Assembly: GCA_003490145.1 (NCBI GenBank)
Contig: QULQ01000009.1
Span: 1-64,000, forward strand
Reading direction: 5' to 3'
From: Lachnospiraceae bacterium OM04-12BH
Lineage (GTDB): Bacteria; Bacillota; Clostridia; Lachnospirales; Lachnospiraceae
DNA: 64,000 nucleotides
The translations under genes and the position numbers were made by a program. The notes under the pieces were generated by a model, which did no database searches, had not been told where the DNA came from, and saw nothing but the letters and a program-made list of their open reading frames with translations. Positions 51,848 through 61,510 of this stretch are shown here, in pieces (the stretch's first letter is position 1; every line of letters starts with the position of its first letter).

Positions 51848-52369
51848 TTGTATCAGATCGGAGATTATGTGATCAAATTTAACAATGGTGTCTGCAGAGT
51901 GGAAGATATCATGCACCTGGACATGCCAGGGACGGACAGAAACAGATTATATTATCTGCTGATCCCGAAGGACTGCCAAAGCGCGAAAGTGTATGTGCCG
52001 GTTGATGCGGAGAGCAGGAGCCTTCGGAAAGCGCTGAGCAAAGAAGAAGCTTGGGAGATCATCCGCAAAATACCGGAAACAGAAAAGAAATGGAGTACTA
52101 ACGACAAGCAGCGGGAACAGGAGTATAAGGCGGCTATCCAGAGCTGCAATCCGACAGAGCTTGTCGGAATCATCAAAAACCTGTATAGTAGAAAGCAGAT
52201 CCGCAGAGCGCAGGGAAAGAAAAGCACCTCTACAGATGAGAGATATTTCAAACTGGCAGAGGACAGCCTGTATTCAGAGCTTGCTTTTGCCATTGGCAGG
52301 GAAAAGCAGGAAATGAAACAGATCATTGCCAAAACCATTGCGGAAATACAGGAAAAGACAGAAGGATAA
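51848..52369 (+). CDS. CarD-family RNA polymerase-binding regulator
   Basis: A 173-residue CarD/CdnL-type protein. The N-terminal Tudor-like RNA polymerase interaction domain (YQIGDYVIKFNNGVCRVED) is followed by a helical DNA-binding region (SKEEAWEIIRKIPETEKKW, RAQGKKSTSTDERYFKLAED). It stabilises open promoter complexes. I choose TTG 51848 because it restores the usual family start and because an ATG at 51767 lies on the -35 box. It is followed closely by the ABC-F gene. Confidence 0.85.
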   Translation: MYQIGDYVIKFNNGVCRVEDIMHLDMPGTDRNRLYYLLIPKDCQSAKVYVPVDAESRSLRKALSKEEAWEIIRKIPETEKKWSTNDKQREQEYKAAIQSCNPTELVGIIKNLYSRKQIRRAQGKKSTSTDERYFKLAEDSLYSELAFAIGREKQEMKQIIAKTIAEIQEKTEG

Positions 52370-52372
52370 TTT

Positions 52373-54211
52373 ATGAATATACTGACAGCCTCTAAAATCA
52401 GCAGATCGTTTGGAGAAAAGACAATTTTGAGGGATGCTTCCTTGTATCTGGAGGAAGGAGAAAAGGTCGGCATCATCGGGATCAACGGAACGGGAAAATC
52501 CACGCTGCTGAAAATGATCGCAGGACTGGAGGAGTCAGACAGTGGAACGATCACCAGAGCCTCGCATCTGGTGATCAGTTTTTTGCCGCAGCATCCTTTA
52601 TTTCCGGAAGAACAGACTGTTATAGAGGCAGTCTTGCAGAAATGCCGGGAGAGCAGCAGATCAGGGCATACAGACCAGGAGCTGGAGACAGAGGCAAAGC
52701 GGATGCTGACAAGGCTTGGTGTAACAGATTTCACGGCAAAGTGTGGGATCCTTTCCGGAGGACAGCGTAAGAAGCTGGCACTTGTGGCAGCTCTTCTGAC
52801 AAGGCCAGATCTGCTGATCCTGGACGAGCCTACGAACCACCTGGACAATGACATGGCGGAATGGCTGGAGGAAGAACTGAAAAAGCTGCCGGGAGCACTG
52901 ATCATGGTGACCCATGACAGATATTTCCTGGACAGTGTGGCTACAAGGATCATAGAGATCGACAGAGGCAGTATTTATTCCTATGATGAGAATTATTCCG
53001 GATACCTGGAACGAAAAGCGGAGCGGGAAGAAGCACTGGCAGCAGGAGAGAGAAAGCGGAAAACCATTCTGCGTAAAGAGCTGGAATGGGTGAAGCGTGG
53101 TGCCAGGGCAAGAAGCACCAAGCAAAAGGCGAGACTGCAGCGTTATGAGGAGTTGAAAAACAGGGAGACACTGGCAGCAGGCAGCCAGATAGATATTGGC
53201 AGCAGTGCCACAAGACTTGGCAGAACCACTGTGGAGATCAGCCATCTTTCCAAGGCATACGGGGATAAAGTGCTGATCCGGGATTTTTCCTATATCTTTT
53301 TAAAGGGTGACAGAGTTGGCTTCGTTGGCAGGAACGGGTGTGGCAAGACAACACTTGTAAAGCTGATCACCGGGCGGGTTGAGCCGGATGAGGGCAGTAT
53401 TGTGATCGGACAGACAGTGAAGATCGGCTGCTATGATCAGGAGCTGACAGAGAAGGAAATGCTGCCAGAGCAGCGTGTGATCGATTATATCAGAGATGTG
53501 GCGGAATTTGTACAGACTGAGGAAGGACCGGTTTCGGCAGCCAAAATGCTGGAGAGGTTCTTATTTGAGGGAGAAGCACAGTACGGACTTCTGAAGAAGC
53601 TTTCCGGAGGAGAAAAGCGGAGACTGAACCTGCTCCGGGTACTGATGGATTCACCGAATGTCCTGATCCTGGACGAACCGACCAATGACCTTGATATTGA
53701 AACACTGACGATCCTGGAGGATTATCTGGACAGCTTCCCTGGAATCGTGATCATGGTGTCCCATGACAGATATTTCCTGGACCGCTGTGCAAGGAGGATA
53801 TTCGCCTTTGAGGAAGGTGGAAATATCAGGCAGTATGAGGGCGGTTATACGGATTACCGTGACCGGGTTCAGATGGAAAGGGAAGGATTTTCAGAACAGA
53901 CAGGTAGCAGTGAAAATACAGGCGGTGCAGGTAAGGTAAAAACAGAATCAGGAAAATCCTGGAAGCTGCCGTCTGCAAAGCTGAAATTCAGTTATAAGGA
54001 GCAGAGGGAATATGAAACCATAGAAGATGATATTGCTGCACTGGAAGAGAAAATAGAAACTTTGGAGGCCGGGATCCTGAAGGCGGCGACTGATTTTGTG
54101 AAGCTGAATGAGCTGACGAAGGAGAAGGAAGAGACAGAGAAGCTTCTGGAAGAAAAAATGGAACGATGGGAATATTTGGAGGAATTAGCTGAGAGAATTG
54201 CAGAGCAATAA
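52373..54211 (+). CDS. ABC-F family ATP-binding protein
   Basis: A 612-residue soluble tandem ABC protein. Walker A boxes are GINGTGKST and GRNGCGKTT, signatures LSGGQRKKLAL and LSGGEKRRLNL, and Walker B boxes LLILDEPTNHLDNDM and LILDEPTNDLDIETL. A charged inter-domain linker (RGARARSTKQKARLQRYEEL) acts on the ribosome. A coiled-coil C-terminal tail (about 535-612) is present, as in Uup/YdiF-like members. It is a translation factor or a resistance-type protein, not a transporter; which of the two cannot be told. It starts four bases after carD. Confidence 0.9.
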   Translation: MNILTASKISRSFGEKTILRDASLYLEEGEKVGIIGINGTGKSTLLKMIAGLEESDSGTITRASHLVISFLPQHPLFPEEQTVIEAVLQKCRESSRSGHTDQELETEAKRMLTRLGVTDFTAKCGILSGGQRKKLALVAALLTRPDLLILDEPTNHLDNDMAEWLEEELKKLPGALIMVTHDRYFLDSVATRIIEIDRGSIYSYDENYSGYLERKAEREEALAAGERKRKTILRKELEWVKRGARARSTKQKARLQRYEELKNRETLAAGSQIDIGSSATRLGRTTVEISHLSKAYGDKVLIRDFSYIFLKGDRVGFVGRNGCGKTTLVKLITGRVEPDEGSIVIGQTVKIGCYDQELTEKEMLPEQRVIDYIRDVAEFVQTEEGPVSAAKMLERFLFEGEAQYGLLKKLSGGEKRRLNLLRVLMDSPNVLILDEPTNDLDIETLTILEDYLDSFPGIVIMVSHDRYFLDRCARRIFAFEEGGNIRQYEGGYTDYRDRVQMEREGFSEQTGSSENTGGAGKVKTESGKSWKLPSAKLKFSYKEQREYETIEDDIAALEEKIETLEAGILKAATDFVKLNELTKEKEETEKLLEEKMERWEYLEELAERIAEQ

Positions 54212-54239
54212 TAGAGGGATAGTGCAACAGAAAAACAAA

Positions 54240-54293
54240 TTGTTAACCACGCGATAAAATAAGGTTGACAATCAAAAGCTGTCATGTTATTCT
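54240..54293 (+). promoter_or_regulatory. BirA operator and bioY promoter
   Basis: TTGTTAACC (54240-54248) and GGTTGACAA (54263-54271) are 14 bases apart, the usual firmicute BirA box. It overlaps the -35 TTGACA (54265-54270). An extended -10 (TG-T-TATTCT, 54285-54293) is 17 bases downstream. BirA with biotinyl-AMP should repress bioY when biotin is plentiful. Confidence 0.85.
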
Positions 54294-54340
54294 GTCTAAG
54301 GTTCCTGAAGGAACATACTACAGAAAGGCTGGATTTTCAA

Positions 54341-54898
54341 ATGACAACACAGACAGCAACAAGAAGTAAAACTTATGACATGGTATACATAGCAGTATTT
54401 GCGGTTCTGATCGCAATCTGCTCCTGGATATCCATTCCCACCACGGTTCCTTTTACCCTGCAGACCTTTGCCGTATTTCTGGCAGTAGGTGTTCTCGGCG
54501 GCAAGAGAGGAAGTCTTTCCGTACTGATCTATATTCTGCTTGGTGCAGTAGGGATTCCTGTATTTGCAGGATTTTCAGGGGGCTTTGGCATCCTGCTTGG
54601 CAGTACCGGTGGTTATATTATCGGATTCCTGTTTTCCGCACTTCTGATGTGGGGCATGGAAGCACTCCTTGGTAAGAAGACCTGGGTGCTTGGCTTATCT
54701 ATGGTACTTGGACTGATCGTATGCTACGCGATCGGAACCGTATGGTTCATGGCAGTATATACGAAAAATTCCGGACCGGTTGGACTGGCAGCAGTTCTTT
54801 CCTGGTGTGTGATCCCCTTCATTATTCCGGATCTGATCAAGATTGCACTTGCACTTGTCCTGAGTAAGCGGTTTTCCGTAATCCTGAAGCTGAACTGA
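54341..54898 (+). CDS. bioY: Biotin transporter BioY
   Basis: A 185-residue S-component of ECF-type transport with about six helices (TVPFTLQTFAVFLAVGVLGG, GFGILLGSTGGYIIGFLFSA). It captures biotin from outside, alone or with the shared energising module encoded elsewhere. The start at 54341 is supported because an upstream ATG at 54284 lies in the promoter. The BirA box upstream confirms biotin control. Confidence 0.92.
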   Translation: MTTQTATRSKTYDMVYIAVFAVLIAICSWISIPTTVPFTLQTFAVFLAVGVLGGKRGSLSVLIYILLGAVGIPVFAGFSGGFGILLGSTGGYIIGFLFSALLMWGMEALLGKKTWVLGLSMVLGLIVCYAIGTVWFMAVYTKNSGPVGLAAVLSWCVIPFIIPDLIKIALALVLSKRFSVILKLN

Positions 54899-54903
54899 TT
54901 TTT

Positions 54904-55308
54904 ATGGATTTTACGGATATTACAGAAAAGAAAGAATTCAGACTGCGTCCCCATCATGGCATGTGTCTTTCCTTTTTTGAGGGAAAGGGCTACAGCAGCA
55001 AATTTACAGCACACATGGCAAAGATGAAGGAAATTCTGACAGAGCAGAATCCGATGATCACGCTTGTAAGGGAAACGGACGATATCTGCTGTGCCTGTCC
55101 CCATAATAAAGAGGGGGTCTGCGATGCGGCACAGAAGGTTTATGAGTATGACACAGGAGTACTGGAAAGCTGCGGCCTTGAGGAAAATGAGAAACAGCCC
55201 TTCCTCACTTTCTATAGACAGGTGGCAGAGCAGATTCTGGAGAAGGGAATCGGAGAGAAAATCTGTGGGAATTGTCAGTGGCGCAGGATTTGTTACAGAT
55301 CGGTATAA
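54904..55308 (+). CDS. DUF1284 protein with cysteine clusters
   Basis: A 134-residue protein of DUF1284 (FRLRPHHGMCLSFFEGKGYS). It has CCACPHNKEGVC in the middle and CGNCQWRRIC at the end, suggesting an Fe-S or zinc site. The function is unknown. It lies five bases after bioY and is probably in the same transcript, so it too may be biotin-regulated. The ribosome site is weak. Confidence 0.8.
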   Translation: MDFTDITEKKEFRLRPHHGMCLSFFEGKGYSSKFTAHMAKMKEILTEQNPMITLVRETDDICCACPHNKEGVCDAAQKVYEYDTGVLESCGLEENEKQPFLTFYRQVAEQILEKGIGEKICGNCQWRRICYRSV

Positions 55309-55317
55309 ATTCCCCTT

Positions 55318-55965
55318 TTATACAAATTTATAATGATGCAGAAATGCATCGAGAAGAAGCGAACCGTTTACGGCTTCGCTTTTTTCTTTATCAGAAAGCC
55401 GTTCCGGGTGCCACTGCACACCAACGATAGGGAGATAGTGGTGGCACAGTCCCTCCACTACACCATCGTCGCAGTACTGGATATAGGACAGAGAGGGAGC
55501 CTTCAGATCCACGCCCTGATGATGCGCGCTGTTTACCACAAACCGCTCCCCGTAAAGCCGGTAGAGGACAGTGCCAGGCAGGGCAAAGGTCTCATGGTAC
55601 TGATCTCCATTCGTGTACTGATGGCGGTCAGCGGATGGCAGATCCTGATGGATGTCACCACCGAAGAAAATATTGATGAGCTGCATTCCCCTGCAGATAC
55701 CAAGAACCGGCTTTTTTTCAGATACAAAGGCTTTCAGGACAGAAAGCTGCAGTCTGTCAAGAACCGGATCAAAAAAACGGGAACCGCAGTTAAGCTGACC
55801 AAACAGGACTGGATCAATGTCACCGCCGCCGGGAAGGAGAAGGGCATCATAGGATGAGGTTTCCGGAACATGAAGAGAGGTGGTACAGGAGGCACCGAGC
55901 CTTCGGAGGGTGTTTTCATAATTAAAGGTTTTTCCGGTTTCTCCGGCAACGAGAATTTTTTTCAA
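55318..55965 (-). CDS. Gamma-glutamyl hydrolase, peptidase C26 family
   Basis: A 215-residue class I glutamine-amidotransferase-like hydrolase related to PuuD. It has the oxyanion region [11 protein letters not shown], the nucleophile [17 protein letters not shown] (Cys) and the catalytic VGVQWHPE (His, Glu). It likely cleaves gamma-glutamyl amides. It starts at TTG 55965 behind gggag. It converges on the DUF1284 gene, whose terminator lies in its 3' end. Confidence 0.85.
   Translation of the reverse strand: MKKILVAGETGKTFNYENTLRRLGASCTTSLHVPETSSYDALLLPGGGDIDPVLFGQLNCGSRFFDPVLDRLQLSVLKAFVSEKKPVLGICRGMQLINIFFGGDIHQDLPSADRHQYTNGDQYHETFALPGTVLYRLYGERFVVNSAHHQGVDLKAPSLSYIQYCDDGVVEGLCHHYLPIVGVQWHPERLSDKEKSEAVNGSLLLDAFLHHYKFV
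55357..55387 (+). terminator. Terminator for the bioY-DUF1284 transcript
   Basis: AAGCGAA (55357-55363) pairs with TTCGCTT (55375-55381), with an inner CCG/CGG, followed by TTTTT. It lies within the 3' coding end of the opposite-strand hydrolase. Confidence 0.6.
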
Positions 55966-56034
55966 TGGAGCTCTCCCAAAAAAGTGATATTTCTGTTATG
56001 CTGTAGTAGAATATATGAGGAAGGAAAGAAAGAT

Positions 56035-56583
56035 ATGAGAATTGGAATGGGATATGATGTTCATAAATTAACAGAGGGAAGAGACCTGATCATCGGAGGT
56101 GTTACGATTCCTTATGAAAAGGGACTTCTTGGCCATTCGGATGCGGATGTGCTTCTGCATGCCATTATGGATGCCCTGCTTGGAGCAGCAGCCCTTGGAG
56201 ACATTGGCAAGCATTTCCCGGACAGTGACCCGGCTTATAAAGGTATTTCCTCGTTAAAGCTTCTTTCCCATGTGGGAGAGCTGCTGCAGGAGAATGCCTT
56301 TTTTATAGAAAATATTGATGCTACGATCATTGCGCAGGCACCGAAGATGCGCCCTTATATTGATACCATGCGAAAGAATATTGCAGATACCCTGCAGATT
56401 TCCATAGATCAGGTCAATGTAAAGGCGACCACAGAGGAAGGTCTTGGCTTTACCGGCAGTGGAGAAGGGATCTCGTCCCAGGCTATCTGTCTGCTGACAA
56501 GCCCGCTTTCTGTGGGAGCAATTGATGTGATGCAGGAGCAGAGAGGATGTGCCGGCTGCAGTGGATGTATCGGAAGACAGTAA
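56035..56583 (+). CDS. ispF: 2-C-methyl-D-erythritol 2,4-cyclodiphosphate synthase with Cys-rich tail
   Basis: A 182-residue Isp[13 protein letters not shown] with metal Asp/His, [20 protein letters not shown] with the third ligand, and [20 protein letters not shown] for the CMP/diphosphate site. It makes MEcPP in the non-mevalonate isoprenoid pathway. After the normal end the protein carries an extra tail [12 protein letters not shown] with three Cys. The start is ATG 56035 (aaggaaag). hydG follows 19 bases later, so the two appear to be co-transcribed. Confidence 0.92.
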   Translation: MRIGMGYDVHKLTEGRDLIIGGVTIPYEKGLLGHSDADVLLHAIMDALLGAAALGDIGKHFPDSDPAYKGISSLKLLSHVGELLQENAFFIENIDATIIAQAPKMRPYIDTMRKNIADTLQISIDQVNVKATTEEGLGFTGSGEGISSQAICLLTSPLSVGAIDVMQEQRGCAGCSGCIGRQ

Positions 56584-56602
56584 GAAAGAAGGATGACATA
56601 AG

Positions 56603-58018
56603 ATGTACAACAGTAAATCCATGAAGGCAGAGGAGTTTATCTGCCACGAGGAAATCGAGGACACACTTGCTTTTGCAGATGAGAACAGAAACAATAAGGA
56701 AATGATCCGTCAGATCCTTGACAAGGCCAGAGAATGTAAGGGACTTTCCCACAGAGAGGCATCGGTTCTGCTTGCCTGTGAAGATCCGGAGGTGCTTGAC
56801 GAGATGGAAGCACTTGCCAGAGAGATTAAAAAGAAATTCTATGGAAACAGGATCGTATTGTTTGCTCCGCTGTATCTCTCAAACTATTGTGTGAATGGAT
56901 GTGTTTACTGTCCGTACCATCATCAGAACGGACATATTCCGAGAAAGAAACTGACTCAGGAAGAGATCCGTCAGGAAGTGATTGCCCTGCAGGATATGGG
57001 ACATAAGAGATTGGCGATTGAGACCGGAGAGGATCCGGTGAACAATCCTATCGAATATGTGCTGGAAAGTATCAAAACGATCTATTCCATCCAGCATAAA
57101 AACGGGGCGATCCGCCGTGTAAATGTCAACATTGCGGCGACGACTGTAGAGAATTACCGGAAATTAAAGGAAGCAGGAATCGGAACCTATATCCTTTTTC
57201 AGGAAACCTACCATAAAGAAAGCTATGAACAGTTACATCCTACGGGTCCGAAGCACAATTATGCCTACCATACGGAAGCCATGGACAGAGCCATGGAGGG
57301 TGGCATTGATGATGTGGGACTTGGCGTATTGTTCGGACTTGAGCTGTACCGCTACGAATTTGCAGGACTTCTGATGCATGCTGAGCATCTGGAGGCAGTG
57401 CATGGCGTAGGACCGCATACGATCAGTGTACCGAGGATCAAACGTGCAGATGATATCGACCCGGATACCTTTGACAATGGTATCAGCGATGAGATCTTTG
57501 CGAAGCTCTGTGCCCTGATCCGGATCAGCGTACCCTATACCGGCATGATCATTTCCACGAGAGAGAGCCAGCAGGTCAGGGCGAAGGTGATCGACCTTGG
57601 TGTATCCCAAATCAGTGGTGGTTCAAGGACAAGTGTTGGCGGTTATACAGAAGAGCTCCGTCCTACTGATACAGAGCAGTTTGATGTATCCGATCAGCGT
57701 ACACTGGATGAGGTAGTCCGCTGGCTGATGGAGACAAAGCATATCCCGTCCTTCTGTACAGCCTGCTACCGGGCAGGAAGGACAGGTGATCGTTTTATGA
57801 GCCTGTGTAAGAGCGGGCAGATCCAGAACTGCTGTCATCCCAATGCCCTGATCACACTGAAGGAATTCCTGGAGGATTATGCCAGTGCAGAGACAAGGGC
57901 GATCGGTGAGAGGATGATCAAAGAGGAGCTTTTAAATATTCCGAAGGAACAGGTACGGAAAATAACAGAGGAATATCTGGTGAAGATCGGGCAGGGAGAA
58001 AGAGATTTCCGCTTCTGA
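56603..58018 (+). CDS. hydG: [FeFe]-hydrogenase maturase HydG (radical SAM tyrosine lyase)
   Basis: A 471-residue radical SAM enzyme with the SAM-cluster motif CVNGCVYC (Cx3Cx2C) and the C-terminal cluster CTACYRAGRTGDRFMSLC followed by NCC, giving the Cx2Cx22C of HydG. TIM-barrel regions such as QETYHKESYEQLHPTG are present. It cleaves tyrosine to give CO and cyanide ligands of the H-cluster. hydF follows directly. hydE and the hydrogenase are not in the window. Confidence 0.95.
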   Translation: MYNSKSMKAEEFICHEEIEDTLAFADENRNNKEMIRQILDKARECKGLSHREASVLLACEDPEVLDEMEALAREIKKKFYGNRIVLFAPLYLSNYCVNGCVYCPYHHQNGHIPRKKLTQEEIRQEVIALQDMGHKRLAIETGEDPVNNPIEYVLESIKTIYSIQHKNGAIRRVNVNIAATTVENYRKLKEAGIGTYILFQETYHKESYEQLHPTGPKHNYAYHTEAMDRAMEGGIDDVGLGVLFGLELYRYEFAGLLMHAEHLEAVHGVGPHTISVPRIKRADDIDPDTFDNGISDEIFAKLCALIRISVPYTGMIISTRESQQVRAKVIDLGVSQISGGSRTSVGGYTEELRPTDTEQFDVSDQRTLDEVVRWLMETKHIPSFCTACYRAGRTGDRFMSLCKSGQIQNCCHPNALITLKEFLEDYASAETRAIGERMIKEELLNIPKEQVRKITEEYLVKIGQGERDFRF

Positions 58019-58051
58019 CCGGAACAGACGCAAAGGAAGGAGATGCACAGC

Positions 58052-59266
58052 ATGGCGGCACTGAATCAGACACCGGGGGCTGACCGGATCCAGATCGCAT
58101 TCTTTGGAAGAAGGAATGCAGGTAAATCAAGTCTGGTCAATGCAGTGACCGGTCAGGAGATGTCCATTGTATCAGAGGTAAAGGGAACGACCACGGATCC
58201 CGTGACGAAATCCATGGAGCTCCTTCCTTTAGGGCCGGTAGTGATCATTGACACACCGGGGCTTGATGATGAAGGAACTGTCGGGGAGATGCGTGTTCGG
58301 AAGGCCAGACAGGTGCTGAACAGGGCGGATATCGCTGTCCTTGTGGCAGATATCACCAGAGGGCTTACCGGAATGGAAGAGGAACTGATCACCCTTTTTC
58401 AGAAGAAAAGGGTTCCCTATCTGATCGTATATAATAAGAAGGATCTCGTGAGGGAAGAGTGTTCCTGCCTGAAGGATCTGAAAGAAAACGAAATTGCAGT
58501 CAGTGCCCTGAAAAGGGAAAATATAGAGCAACTGAAGGAAAGAATCGGAAGCCTTGCAGGGAAAATGGGAAAAGAGAAACCGATCGTTGGCGAGCTTCTT
58601 GAAGCAGGGGATCACGTGGTACTGGTAACGCCCATTGATACCTCTGCACCAAAGGGCAGAATGATCCTCCCACAGGTGAAGGTGATCCGTGATATACTGG
58701 ATGCGCACGGAACCTTAAGCGTGACACAGACAGGGGAACTGCCAGCACTGCTTTCCTCCTTAAAGGAAAGGCCAAGGCTTGTGATCACTGACAGTCAGGC
58801 CTTTGAATGTGTAAAGCAGATGGTGCCAAAGGACATCCCATTGACATCCTTTTCTATTCTGTTTGCCAGGTATAAGGGCGTACTTGCAGGAGCTGTGCAG
58901 GGGGCGGCAGCACTTGACAGATTAAAGGAAGGGGACAGGATCCTGATCTCCGAGGGCTGTACCCATCACAGACAGTGCGAGGATATCGGGACAGTGAAGC
59001 TGCCGGGCTGGATCGAAAAGCATACGGGCAAAAGGTTTGTATATGAGTTTACTTCGGGCGGAGGCTTCCCGGAGGATCTTTCCGGTTATGCACTTGTAGT
59101 GCACTGCGGCGGCTGTATGCTGAATGAAAGAGAGATCAGAAGCCGGGAAAGGATGGCAGCAGAGAGCAGCATCCCTTTCACCAATTATGGAATTCTGATC
59201 GCCTATATGAATGGGATCCTGAAAAGAAGCCTCCAGCCATTTAAAGAGCTGGCAGAATACTTGTGA
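58052..59266 (+). CDS. hydF: [FeFe]-hydrogenase maturation GTPase HydF
   Basis: A 404-residue scaffold. The N-terminal GTPase has the P-loop FFGRRNAGKSSLVNA, the G2/G3 stretch TTTDP/DTPG and the G4 NKKD. A dimerisation domain and C-terminal Fe-S domain (EGCTHHRQCED, VVHCGGCMLN) follow. It carries the [2Fe] precursor to the hydrogenase. I choose ATG 58052, nine bases after aaggag, over the ATG at 58043, which touches the site. Confidence 0.95.
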   Translation: MAALNQTPGADRIQIAFFGRRNAGKSSLVNAVTGQEMSIVSEVKGTTTDPVTKSMELLPLGPVVIIDTPGLDDEGTVGEMRVRKARQVLNRADIAVLVADITRGLTGMEEELITLFQKKRVPYLIVYNKKDLVREECSCLKDLKENEIAVSALKRENIEQLKERIGSLAGKMGKEKPIVGELLEAGDHVVLVTPIDTSAPKGRMILPQVKVIRDILDAHGTLSVTQTGELPALLSSLKERPRLVITDSQAFECVKQMVPKDIPLTSFSILFARYKGVLAGAVQGAAALDRLKEGDRILISEGCTHHRQCEDIGTVKLPGWIEKHTGKRFVYEFTSGGGFPEDLSGYALVVHCGGCMLNEREIRSRERMAAESSIPFTNYGILIAYMNGILKRSLQPFKELAEYL

Positions 59267-59295
59267 AAACCACACAGCAAGAGACGATTTAGCAG

Positions 59296-59324
59296 TTGAC
59301 AAAACCGCTTCTTCTTCATATTCT
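59296..59324 (+). promoter_or_regulatory. Promoter of the cysE operon
   Basis: TTGACA (59296-59301) and TATTCT (59319-59324) with a 17-base spacer. A small imperfect hairpin in the leader (TTTTCCG near 59342 with CGGAAAA near 59362) precedes the cysE start. No T-box is visible. Confidence 0.75.
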
Positions 59325-59390
59325 GTTATAGAAAGAGAATTTTTCCGGTCCGTATTTTTGACGGAAAAGAATACATGACAGGAGCAAAAA

Positions 59391-60083
59391 ATGGGACTGA
59401 TTCAGAGTGTGAAAGAGGAGATGGCCATTATTAAGGAACGGGATGCGGCGATCCACTCTTCTATGGAAGTTTTTTTATATCCGAGCTTTAAGGTAATGCT
59501 GCGATATCGTGTTGCCCATAAGCTTTATCTGAAAAAGCATTACTTTCTTGCCAGATGGGTTTCCCAGAGGGCAGTAAGGAAAACGGGAATTGAAATCCAC
59601 CCGGGTGCACAGATCGGCAAGGGCTTCTTTATCGATCATGGATCCGGAGTTATCATAGGAGAAACCACGATTATCGGTGATAATGTAACCTTATATCAGG
59701 GGGTGACCCTTGGAGGAACTGGAAAGGAAAAGGGAAAGCGTCACCCTACGCTTGGCAGTAATATCATGATCGGAGCCGGAGCCAAGGTACTTGGTTCCTG
59801 TACGATTGGTGATAATTGTAAGATCGGAGCCGGCAGCGTGGTGCTTGAGAATGTACCGGCCGGCAGCACAGTTGTTGGTGTACCGGGACGTGTCGTGAAG
59901 CGGATCAATCCTGATCATCCCCAGGATGAGCTGGATCAGATCCATTATCCTGATCCGGTATGGGAGGCGATCACATCCCTACAGCACAGCAATGCAGAGA
60001 TCACCAATCAGCTCATTGACCTGGAGCAGAAGATGCGTACCAGTGAGAGAGCACAGAAAAAGCAGAGTCAGAATGCAGAATAA
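59391..60083 (+). CDS. cysE: Serine O-acetyltransferase
   Basis: A 230-residue SAT. A short helical N-terminal domain precedes the left-handed beta-helix hexapeptide domain (IHPGAQIGKGFFIDHGSGVI, NVTLYQGVTLGGTGKEKGKR, PTLGSNIMIGAGAKVLGSCT), with catalytic His in IDHGSG. It makes O-acetylserine for cysteine. It starts the cysE-cysS-mrnC-rlmB operon, the same order as in Bacillus. Confidence 0.93.
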   Translation: MGLIQSVKEEMAIIKERDAAIHSSMEVFLYPSFKVMLRYRVAHKLYLKKHYFLARWVSQRAVRKTGIEIHPGAQIGKGFFIDHGSGVIIGETTIIGDNVTLYQGVTLGGTGKEKGKRHPTLGSNIMIGAGAKVLGSCTIGDNCKIGAGSVVLENVPAGSTVVGVPGRVVKRINPDHPQDELDQIHYPDPVWEAITSLQHSNAEITNQLIDLEQKMRTSERAQKKQSQNAE

Positions 60084-60103
60084 AAGGAAGGACGTAAGCG
60101 GAA

Positions 60104-61510
60104 ATGAAGATTTACAATACCCTGACAAAAAGGAAGGAAGAGTTTGTACCTCTTACCGAAGGAAAGGTGAAGATGTATGTCTGCGGACCTACAGTATATA
60201 ATCTGATCCATATTGGAAATGCAAGGCCCATGATCGTATTTGATACAGTAAGACGCTATATGGAGCATAAGGGTTACGAGGTTAATTATGTATCCAACTT
60301 TACCGATGTGGATGATAAGATCATCAAGAAGGCAATCGAGGAAGGTGTGGAAGCATCTGTGATCTCCGAACGTTATATTGCAGAGTGCAGGAAAGACATG
60401 GCTGCCATGAATGTAAAGCCGGCTACTACACATCCCAAGGCTACCGAAGAGATCTGCGGCATGCTGGATATGATCGGTACCCTGATCGAAAAGGGTCATG
60501 CTTATGTGGCAGAGGATGGTACTGTTTACTACCGTACAAGAAGCTTTAAGGATTATGGTAAGTTATCCCATAAGAATCTGGATGATCTGCAGGGAGGAAA
60601 CAGATCTCTCCTTGTAACCGGAGAGGATCAGAAGGAGGATCCCCTTGATTTCGTACTTTGGAAACCAAAGAAGGACGGAGAGCCTTACTGGGAGTCACCC
60701 TGGTGCCAGGGACGTCCCGGCTGGCATATTGAGTGCTCTGTCATGAGCAAGAAGTATCTTGGGGATGAGATCGATATCCATGCAGGCGGCGAGGATCTGA
60801 TCTTCCCTCACCATGAGAACGAGATCGCTCAGTCTGAGGCTGCCAATGACAAGCCGTTTGCGAAATACTGGATGCACAACGCATTTCTGAATATTGATAA
60901 TAAAAAGATGTCCAAATCTGCCGGCAATTTCTTTACTGTCAGAGACATCAGTGAAAAGTATGATCTGCAGGTTCTTCGTTTCTTCATGCTTTCCGCACAC
61001 TACAGAAGTCCCTTAAACTTCAGCAGTGAGCTGATGGAAGCAGCACAGAACGGTTATGACAGGATCGTGACCAGCGTCAGCAATCTGGATTATCTGTTAA
61101 AGAGCGCAGAGGGCTCCATGACAGAGGAAGAAAAGAAGCTGGCAGAGGAAGCGGCTGTCTACAGGACACGTTTTGATGAAGCTATGGATGATGACTTCAA
61201 TACAGCGGATGCACTTTCCGTTATTTTCGAGCTGGTGAAGTTTGCCAATACCAACGCAGGAGAGGGAAGCAGCCAGGAATTTGTACAGTATCTGAAGGAT
61301 GAGATCACAGAGCTTTGTGATGTATGCGGTCTGATTGTAGAGAAAAAGGAAGAGATCCTGAACAGCGATATTGAGGCATTGATCGCAGAGCGTCAGGCAG
61401 CAAGAAAAGAGAAGAACTTCAAAAGGGCGGATGAGATCAGAGATGAGCTCCTTGCCAAAGGAATTGTTCTCGAGGACACCAGAGAGGGCGTAAAATGGAA
61501 GAGAGCCTGA
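60104..61510 (+). CDS. cysS: Cysteinyl-tRNA synthetase
   Basis: A 468-residue class I synthetase with the HIGH-like IHIGNARP, zinc ligands around CGPTVYN and [20 protein letters not shown] and the KMSKS motif [11 protein letters not shown]. It charges tRNA-Cys. It is placed after cysE so that cysteine synthesis and use are co-expressed. Its end overlaps mrnC by 16 bases. Confidence 0.96.
   Translation: MKIYNTLTKRKEEFVPLTEGKVKMYVCGPTVYNLIHIGNARPMIVFDTVRRYMEHKGYEVNYVSNFTDVDDKIIKKAIEEGVEASVISERYIAECRKDMAAMNVKPATTHPKATEEICGMLDMIGTLIEKGHAYVAEDGTVYYRTRSFKDYGKLSHKNLDDLQGGNRSLLVTGEDQKEDPLDFVLWKPKKDGEPYWESPWCQGRPGWHIECSVMSKKYLGDEIDIHAGGEDLIFPHHENEIAQSEAANDKPFAKYWMHNAFLNIDNKKMSKSAGNFFTVRDISEKYDLQVLRFFMLSAHYRSPLNFSSELMEAAQNGYDRIVTSVSNLDYLLKSAEGSMTEEEKKLAEEAAVYRTRFDEAMDDDFNTADALSVIFELVKFANTNAGEGSSQEFVQYLKDEITELCDVCGLIVEKKEEILNSDIEALIAERQAARKEKNFKRADEIRDELLAKGIVLEDTREGVKWKRA

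Noticed and set aside
54284..54340. ATG at 54284 as start of bioY.
   Set aside because: It overlaps the -10 region of the BirA-controlled promoter.
59325..59390. T-box leader before cysE-cysS.
   Set aside because: The leader is only about 60 bases and lacks the T-box sequence.
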